From: Watersipora subatra
Taxonomy: Eukaryota > Bryozoa > Gymnolaemata > Cheilostomatida > Watersiporidae
DNA length: 64,000 nucleotides
Assembly (NCBI RefSeq): GCF_963576615.1
Contig: NC_088708.1
Coordinates: forward strand, 48,409,196 to 48,473,195
Direction of reading: 5' to 3'
Numbering within the stretch: the stretch's first letter is position 1; every line of letters starts with the position of its first letter. The position numbers and the translations under genes are program-made. Below the pieces are notes generated by a model. It did no database searches. It saw only the letters and a program-made list of their open reading frames with translations, and was not told where the DNA came from. This document shows, piece after piece, positions 50,301 through 60,807 of the stretch.

Positions 50301-53300
50301 GATCGTATCTAACAGTGAGGCATGCTTTGCGCTATTGATTGGAGTGCTTGCCTCAACAACGACTCTCCTCTACGACCCTCCTCTACGGGCATGAGTAATT
50401 GCTAGGGTTCAATAATCGCAGGCAGCAGCAGCGAACTACTGACATAACATTTCTGACATAACATTACGCAGCCTAAAGAAGATTACGATGAGATGAGCTG
50501 TTTTACTTCCTAAAGCAATATCTAAAGAGGAAACTGTGTATAACTGACTGTATCAATAATATAACTATTAAATATAAATAATATAAATAACATAATATTA
50601 TATAAATAAATAATAAAAGGAGACTTAAATGGTGCTAAATACACAGAACTATCACCTAACTTTATAAAGTATTTGGTCAAATGACGACCTCAAAGCACTA
50701 AGAGAGACTTTTAAACCAGCGGATAAAGTTAAATTGAGGGAGGCACAAGTAAGGCCCCCATCCCAACATTAAGACACTGGAGCAATACTCTAATATTATT
50801 GTACAAACACAACCAGGCAGGTATCAAATGGCTGGTCAAATGACCGACGACTGGTAACCCTTCAACTCTGTTATTCTACATTTAAATAATTTCTTCAATG
50901 TGCATTTCATAGTGCATAGTGCATAGTGCATAGTGCATAGTGGATAGTGCTTGTAATCAATGCATCATATACGCGACTGAAGCCTGAACTAAACTGTCAA
51001 AAAGTAATGCTCTGCTACATTTCTTCTCCCTCTCCTAAAAACTTGCCGCTTTCTGTCATGATAGCATAGAGTAAAGGGATCGGCTGAACTGACTGAAGAC
51101 ATCAAATACCACTCCAAATATTTAGGGCAGCCAAACAGTAATAAAATACCACGTCCCTAGTCATATTATAAGAATAATAATTTATACGAATAATCGTTAG
51201 AAACGATAGTTTCCTAAAGAATAATAAAGAAGCACTCAATACAGTTTGTGTGAAGTGAATAATACTATAATATAAAATATAAAGAGCTATTAGTCAATCA
51301 TTACAAATTTGTTTCAAGCAGATATAGATCTGCTCTCATCAGGTGATAACTTCAGAAAAATATTTCTATACATATATATTTATGTACACATATATTTGTA
51401 CATAAATGCATATATATATTTTATATATATCCATACATATATTTAAATATATGCATGTTTCTAGAATGAATAAAATGTTTTTTCTTCAATTAAAATGTTA
51501 CCCAGAAAATGTTTGATGAAACAACCCTTCTTTACAACAATACCCTACTGTTGAGTTATTTTTTTGACTAACCAGAAATTTAATAATTTCTGCACCATAT
51601 TGCAAGTTCATACATTATCTAAAAGGAAGTAGCCAGCAACTATGTTACAATAAAAATAAGCAATGAATGCCTTCCAAGCCTGGTTCACTCTGTATGTTAT
51701 GTGAATATAGTGCTGGTAGTACTCCAGTATTAACATTACCACAACAGACTTGCATGCTTGTCAATTGAGGTGAACAGAAATGTCCGCCCTGTTTGGCCAT
51801 GTAAACTTTGATAGTGTCTCAATGGATGGAGTTACATTGTATTTGCTATATAAAAATGAATGTTAGATATGATAAACCATGAAAAACATATTTATAACCA
51901 ATTACAGATATTGTGACAAATTAATGTTTCTTATATTTCACAGTCCACCAATACTCAACTGATTATGTGCAAGGAAGAAAAAATACTATAAGTGAAGGAA
52001 TGCGTCTGACCAATCAAAATTTATGTAAATGTCACAAGCATACATAAAAAAGATATCTTTCGTTGAGTCCTCAGAGCTGGGTATACGGAATACTGCAACA
52101 CTTTTCATGTAGCTGTTAATTTTGTCATATAAGCCACAGTCACCGCAAAGTAAATTTAATTTCTCGTTATGAACAGAAATTACTAATTTTAACTAAAATG
52201 AATGACTGCAATGACCTTCAGCTGTAAGTTTTTTTGGATAAAGCCTAAAGTAGCCCCAAGACTAGCCAGTCGAAAGAAACCCTGATGCCTCAGCAGAATA
52301 CAAACATGACTTCCTAAAGACAAATGACAGCAAAGCAATTTGAACAGCATTCAGACGACAGCTAGTGTAACCAGGTTTCAGCAATATAATAAGAACATTT
52401 AGGGAAACATACTATTCACCTTATTTAGCCTTTGAAGCGGCGCAGCAGATCTTGAGATATGAAAATTTGAAAAATATTCTCCTTCAAAAAAGCAACAGAT
52501 TACACCAGATGTAATGCACACAGTAAGTGTTCTACCAGCCCTAACTACCACAGTAAACACACCACAGAGAAGGAGCCAAGAGTGTAAATGTTAAGCCACT
52601 AATCTCAAGCAAAAGAACTCATACATCGTATTGCAAGATTGTATAAACCTACCTTTGCTCGAGTCGGTGCCGCTAGAGGTACAGCGAGGTGATACTATAT
52701 CGAGAGGTTGAACAACAAAGTATTGAAAAAGTTGAGCGAGGAAAGCGAGAAGGCTTGGTTTGATTGTCTCAGTAGAGTAAAGAATGTCCTCATACGTGAA
52801 GTTGAAAATCTTGACAGGTAGATGGTTATCGCAGAAAACTTTAGCTAGCCAGAGATTGTGTAGGGAGTCGGCTATCCCTATCGGGTCTCTCGTATGAATA
52901 TCTACAAGACAACAATCACCCTCCCAACTACTCAGTCATTAATCAGCGAGTCGTCCGCAGCGACAGGGATAGGCCAAAGGTGCAATGAAATGAATGGCAT
53001 GCATTGTGTTTGCCCAGGCGTACAGAGCACTCATTCACGCTATGCAAGCAGCTGGTATGACTGAGGTAACTATTGCTGCATAATTGGGCAGAAATTTAAA
53101 AGAAACAATATAATTAGATCTACAAGTTACCAACTCCTTTCATACAACTTTAAACGGAAGTTTGTCTATGTCTAACAGGGGAGATAACTCTCAGCCAGTA
53201 GCTAGTGGTTTGTATTGCATTACAACGGAATGCTAGTGCAACACAAAGTTGATACCATGTAAATCAATTTGAAATATTTACTATAATGAGAGCCGTATCC

Positions 53301-56300
53301 GTCTGTCCGAAGCCACGTCAGTGGCGTTAGAAAAAAGATTGACTCGCACGGGAATTGAACTTGGATGTTCCATTTCACAACCAGGCATGTACAAATTGCG
53401 CCACTCAATCATCTTGCCAAATTGAAGAATAATTGTACACCTACTTATTACATCTGACGATCCTGTACGGCGCACGAGACTGCCAACATATTAGTGACGG
53501 TAATAGAACATACCTGTCATCACAGGTGCTTTAATGCGATTAAACTTAACTTTTGCTGGCACACGATGACACTGACACTGGCATCTTTGTAACAAGATAT
53601 GAAAACAAAAAGAGGTTAAATTAGACCCTAATGCGTTCAAATTTTTATCTATGATCAACGATGCTCCAACATGTAGAACTTTAGCAAATATTTGATGCAG
53701 CACTAGAAGTAATTTTTAACACTGTGCTCAAAGCTTTCGGAAACATCGCGGTTCTGTAAGTGAAAATGAGGACTATTGAAACTTAAAAATAACACATAAC
53801 AAAAATGCAAAGATAAAAAAGATGTGTATGGTTTAAACTTAACCTAGCATAAATTAGAGTAAGTCACACTTGGGTATCTCGATCATTACCTCAACTTGAG
53901 AACATTACCTCAACTTGAGAACATATGCACAATCACAGCTACCCTTTCATTCATGCATCTCTAAGGTAAAGTAATGATAACCACTTCTTTTGTTATTACA
54001 TGTACTTCATTGCAATAGTTTTCATATATAATATAAATTTTTACATTCAGCTTTATACATAATTTATATAATGCATTCGTTTTAATACTTCATGTAACTA
54101 CCTGTGGTGTCTAATAAGGAGTTCTCGATCATAGGTGTTTGGGTTGTGGAACGAATTAAACGAGTTGAAATATATTCTTATGAAGATATTAGCTCCAACA
54201 TATGACAGTTTCAACATATGAAGCAGATAAAAGAATAAGTTAACTTCGTATGTAGAGGTTTCGCTGTATAGACATGAAAAGCAGTGAGCCAACGCAAGGA
54301 ATGCTCTAAGTGGTACACTCTGTGGAGCCTTGCTACGACTAATTATTGGCTGTCATCATCAAGTTGTCATAACAACCCATGCATAGTTCAAAGGAACCCG
54401 ACTGATACGGATACAAGCAATTAGCACCCTAGCTAACAAAGAAGTTTTCAAGCAGTCTTTGGCACTGCTAAAAAAGCAAGTTCTATGAGAAAAATACACT
54501 TTTAAAATAAAAATGTCTGCAACAAAAATCAACTCAAATGGTTGTGCAGCAAAGAGGACCAAATCAGTTGAATGCTCAAGCATCATCTAGTTATTACAGC
54601 CCAGAGGCACAATGCTGCTGTTTCACGATATTGAACCATTCCCATGATTACCCGTAATAATACAGACTAGTCAACATGTACTCAAGACATATTCTAGTAA
54701 GATAAGAAGACAATGGAAAACGTGTGATGAACAATAATGGGCAAAACAGAGGTGTGACAACTCTGAAATGCTTATATAAATATAAAATATACCGTAAAAC
54801 CTCTAATTGAACGCTGCCTCTATTTGAATGTCACCTTCTATTTGACTGCCACTATGAGAGAAGGGTTGAAAAATAGAGCGTCACCCTCTATTTGAACGCC
54901 ACTCTGACTATCTTTGATCTTTATGAACCCATAATATCAAGTGATCAGTCGAAAAGTGTCCACAAAATCGAAATAATAATTAATCGTTTACATTAATAAT
55001 AATCAACTCTCTCGTTGTCCAACTCCAATATTTATCGCTTTTTTTCGTTAAAATTTTGAAAGCAACACCATAGGAATAATTAATAACTGTCTCAGGCTAA
55101 TAGTAGCTCCTTGTTAAACGCAGTCTTGATACTTCGAAGTACACGTATATAAAAAGGTTTGCAAGTTTTTGACCAAAGGTAACGTTTAGCGAGCAAAAAC
55201 TTTTACGCGTCGCATTAGTGCTAAATGAAACGGGTGAAGGTTTTGCTCAGCCAAAAATTGTTTGGATGCTAATATCGACTAGTTCAGCAGTGCAAAAGAA
55301 GAGTTGAGGTCAGAAGACATTGTAGAAGGTATTGGACAACCAGAAGATCTTCGTTCCTTCGAAAGCGACAATCAAAAGAACGCAGCTATCCTAGCAAATG
55401 ATGCAAATATTTTTGTTTTAAAAACGTCAATTTTTGTTTCTGCATATAATATAAGTATGGTCCGTTGATGTCACTTGTTCATGAATATATATTTGTAGCA
55501 TTTGATAGATTATCATTTTATAACTTATAAATTTGCAGATCTATAGCATATTATTTTATTACAGTTGATCGACGCTGGTTACTCCTATTTTATTGCACAT
55601 AAAAAGCTAGTTTTGGCTGCAAACTGTAGTAAACATATCAATGAGTGCAATGAGCTTTTATGCAACATTATTAAATATAGATATAAAATAAAAATATGTC
55701 TTCAAATTTAGAAAAAAATAAAAAATTAAAGCTCTAACAAATAGCAAAGCAGGAGCAAGGCTATAATATCATCGCAGGTTAATTACAAGCAAAAGATATC
55801 AACTGGTAAAGATAATTCTCGGTTTTTCGATGCATATTTATTAAGAGATCTTTGACAAGTTGGAGGTAAGTTAACAGATTTATTGAATCCAAAAAGTTTA
55901 ATATTGCTCCACCAAAAAAGAGGGCAAAATATAGGCGACATCCGCTTCGCCCGAAAAAGGGCTAAATTTATCTTCCACAAATTCTGACGAGCCATTTGAA
56001 AAAATACACCGCCAGTCTAGTTGACCGCCCCTATAGAGGAAGAGTTGAAAATTAGAGCGCCATGGCATTCGATTAAAGGTTTTATGGTAAGCTTTAGCTA
56101 AAAACGGAGAGAACAACTTAAAAAATTGCAGCGCCACAGATATACAGGAAAACTATGATAGCTCAAACTTCACGAGACCGAGTGAAAGCGTTCGAGTTAT
56201 CAGAGCAGCGTCACAAGTGCATATATTTATTAGTAGATACATGTACATATACAAACTATATATAAATCAAAAGCATAGATGGCTTGTTGTAAATTAAAAG

Positions 56301-59300
56301 GCTTCTAATGTAAAGTTTAAAAAATTGTTATCAGAAAGTATAGAGATTTTTCTATCACTTGAGATTTGTTTGTTGTTTGAGGTGATGTGACTGCCAGGAC
56401 GTTTTCAGATTAAAATTGGCAAAACTTGATCGCTGTTGAAATGCTCAGAAGAAAAGACATCTTTTTCTTTTGAGCGTTTTAACCAAGATCAATTTTACGA
56501 TTTTTCTTTAAGTTTATCCGAAGGTTACCTCGCTTGTCCTTGCTTTCGAAGGGCCATCGCTAAGCGGATGTTTGGTAAAATTTGATTTTTTGCAAACCTT
56601 TAAAAAAATTGTTAACAAAAATATTTTGCCGATGATGGTAATAACGACGCCTAAGAACTACTAAAAGTTGAAGTTTATTTCTATGGCTTAGAATAAAGTG
56701 ATATTCTAAAGCGATAACAGCCGTCTCGGTAGCCACCGAGCAAAAAACTGTTCGAGTTAACGAAGTTGAGGTCGAGTTATCTAAAGCAATTTATCATTGT
56801 GTGGGAACGGACCAAACAAAGCCGTTTGAGTTAACCATGTGTTCGATCTATCCGAGGGCAAGTTATCCGAGTTTGACTGTACATGTATATTGCTAAATTA
56901 TTAACAAAAATGTTTGAGAGTGACAAGTCTGGTTAACTTATAACAAGACTTTTAACTGTTTCTTTCGGCTGAGCCGATGCAGACAAAGCAGAAAAAGCAG
57001 ATCAGTTGAAAATGGCCTCCTAGTTTCAAACTAGTGTAAGTGAAGGCCATACTGAAAGGAAACAAAGCATGCACAGATTTATACCCCAAATCTGTTTGTC
57101 TTTAAAAAAAAATATTTGTCTATTTGTTCACAACATCAGAGAATCACAAGCCACTAATACCAGGTTTTAGTTTTGTTGCAAACAAGATTTTTCACAAAGA
57201 TATTTTTTGCTGTAGAGTTGCATAGATTTGTTTGAAGATGTAGCTGGTGTAGGATGAAACCTATATAGGCCCACCTATAATCTATGATTAGCCGTAATAC
57301 TAATTAATTAACAAGTTAAATGCATAGAGTTGCCAAGCCATAGCATAAAGGCCCCTGATTTGACAAAAGTTCATGCTAGCCATATCAAGCTACACATCAT
57401 CACATGCGGCAGGTACTGTACATTGAATAACTTGCTAAACGCTCGCTACCTGTGAGTTTGAGCTGCTTTGGGCAATAGAAGGAGATTAGAATAGAAAGAG
57501 AGCAACCATCAGAGATGTCCTTTAGCAATTCCTCCATTGGCTGGACAGAGGTGGCAGCCTGGTGAGACTGTTGTCCCTTTCCCTGTAGTATAACAAACAT
57601 AAATGCACATGAATGAGCTGGAGCGAGCTACTCGAGAGGTTCTGTCACACCATCAATAGCCACACAACTAGAGAAATTATGCATGAGTCAGCCAATCAGC
57701 AACTAAAGCCAAGAATCGTCAGCTGTAAGTTTGTCTAGATCAACTGTTCAACAAAGATAAGGTAATATCAACCACAAAAGAATTTAAAATTTTGGTAATT
57801 AAAACTGTTTTGTATCAGTTATAAGTTAATTTTGCATAATTGTACCCTTTATAGTTTGTAAATAACACATTTTCCATATGAATATTGGAAAAAAACCAAA
57901 ATCATTCTAATACATTTGACCATTACATGTAAAATAAACCCGCAAAAACTTAAAAGTGATGCTCTCAGAGTTCAAATTTGGTAAGACAAAACGGTTGGTA
58001 CACGAGTTGACTGAGGGTAAATCTGTGCAAGTATGACACACAGTTGTGAAGGTAAATCAATTATATTCGTATGGGAGGCTGGATTAAACCTTTGGCTGGT
58101 ATCTGACTATCTACAAGAGGTCAGATTTTAGTCTAAATAATAACTGGAGTTTTGATTCATAAAAAGGTCTTTCTTTTATCTGAGTAGAGCTAAAGAAGTG
58201 TCCTGTTCATCTATTAAAACTAGAGCCACAAAAATTACTTTGGTGGCTAACAATGGTTATTAGAAAATATTACAAATGATTGTATATATCTATTTAAGGA
58301 ATTCATTACACGAAGGGCCGCCATACAAAATGACAATGCTCACGCTAACTATAGATCATTGTAACAATGATAGTCAACTAGTAAAAGTCTATAGTTGACA
58401 AACAAAAACCTAAAGACTCCAATAGAGCAACGCCTTAATGATGTAGGGACACCTACATGTACATTACTTAACTCAATACACTGCAAGTACAAAAATTACC
58501 ATTACACATTTTCAAAGTTGCCCTCTCAATAATGAAATAACTCCCAGATTGCAACAAGTTTATTGAAACAGATTTTTGATATTATTGTTTTTCAGAGAGG
58601 ACAAAGTGAATTAAACATGCATACTCATAGCCAAAAAATCATAGAAGTTGAACAAAGAGAACATGATATTTTTACTGCGTTGCTAATACTTTCAGCTCAA
58701 CAATAAAACTGTCACCCATTACCCAAAGGAAAGGAGGCTATAATAGAGTCAGTGTGGTGCTTAAATCCCATAGAACTTTTGTGTCAAGTCTACAGAAAAT
58801 TATGTGAAATTAAAATAACAAACCAGTAACAATAAACGAAAACTCAATTTTCAAACTCGACGGACATGAAAGTATCAATTAAGTTAGGAATCTCTTCATC
58901 TGTACAAATCTCTTGCATAAAAGAGAGATTTAAGAATTTATTCTGCCATTTACAGTGACAATAAGAGCTAAAGAAATGGGAGGAGTCACTCACAGATGAT
59001 GAGCTAGCTGCCTGTTTCATAGACTCATGTTTCACGCATGCACTGCACACCTTGTTCATCCACAGCAGCAAAGCATCTTCACAGTCTATGGGCAGGTCAT
59101 CGGACGCGTTGAATGGTCCAATAGCTCTGTCAAACCACCGCAAACAAGAGATGAAAGAAAAACATCTGACTAATATGCCGTAGAAGCCCCAGAGCCTGCC
59201 ACTACATACAATATATGTGAGACCATAAGTTGGAGCAGGAAGCTAAGGAGATGCCGACCTATTAAGTTACAGCGATATAAACAGACATCCAAGAGTTTAA

Positions 59301-60761
59301 CCATTTTAATAGAGAAGAGTAACAAGTCGGTTACGTTATTCAATACTTACTACTTATTGATAAATGTTTTAATGCTGCCAATAGGTGTGAATTAGTGCTG
59401 TTTAAGAATTTGAATGCTGCCATATAAATACTCAAATCATTTTATAACACAGCTTGTATTCAGACACATTTGTAAGTTACCAATTAAATCAAATGCATTT
59501 TAGACCTGAAATAATAAAAAAAACTCCTGGCTTACCGACCAAAACATGACTCCAGTTCTAATGATGCATTTCGTCTTCTTTACAATCTTTTTTTTTACAA
59601 ATTTGAACAACTTACAAAACAACAACTACAAAACAATTGGAACAACAATCTCAACAACTATTTTTCAACATGTTTTCTGAAACAAGTGTTTGACATCGTG
59701 TAATATCTGAGAACAAGCAAAAACCAAACTATTCAAATCTTAACTCACAATTTAAGGCACAAAATATATCGTAACTATAATAACCTGATACATAAATTTT
59801 TAGCTCAAACCCCCACCGTAACATCAGCATTTTGAACCTGACACCCACAACAGGAATCCCAATCATAGTATTTATAGATTAACCATTCGATTTAGTGGAA
59901 TAGCCAACAATGGTAATGTTTCCTTTAACACCTGCATGCAATCCTTTCAGACTACAAGTAAAACTACTAACTTGACAGCTTGCACAGTTTTCTGGATAGT
60001 GGCAAGGGACTGAGTGTAAGCTGTCATCAGTGCTTCCATAAGCGTGACATGAGCTGTCAGGTGGAATGGGTTGGTTTGCACGAGCTCGGCCTCAGTAATA
60101 ACTTGACCACTGTCATCTTCCACATACACTCCTAACTGCGAGAGGCCTTGAATGACTGACCAGTGTCCAGTGCCTACAAATGAATCAGTTTCTTAGCAAC
60201 TTGAAATATTCGTGAATTTAAACAACATACAATCGACTCCGCTTCTTCAAACATCACTTCTTCGACTTAATTGTCTGGATAACGTCCAGGGTCCGGACGA
60301 TTGTCTGACGCGGCCGTGTCTGTCCAAAGAATGACAACTTCGACCAATGGGTGAATTCCGCAACAGGCGGCGCGTACGCGCGAGTTTTCCGCCAAACTGT
60401 TGTACTGAAATTTTTGTTTGTTATAATTACTCCTATTAATATTATAACGTACCCTACTGCAAGTATAACCCTATTTACTTTCTCATACATACTATATATG
60501 CATATTGTACCATGTTGTAGGCTAGAAGTATATGTATGAAACAATACAGGCCGTTCACAGTACAGTACTCAATTTCCAAAGTCCAGACATGACCCATCCT
60601 GTATTAGTACAAACTGTGGGTTGCTTGTATATAATTTCCGTCTGTTTGTACATAAACTCATCTTATGTCTACAACCATACATAGTCATTTGTAAAGGTTT
60701 TAGACTGCCCTTGACTTTTCTACAAAACAAACGTTTTTGGGATTTTAGGCGCTATCGTTAA

Positions 60762-60807
<46 letters not shown>

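Noticed and set aside
55783..56137. Two minus-strand frames that might be a transposase remnant
   Set aside because: No catalytic motif; they span the boundary of a TIR element and unrelated flank.
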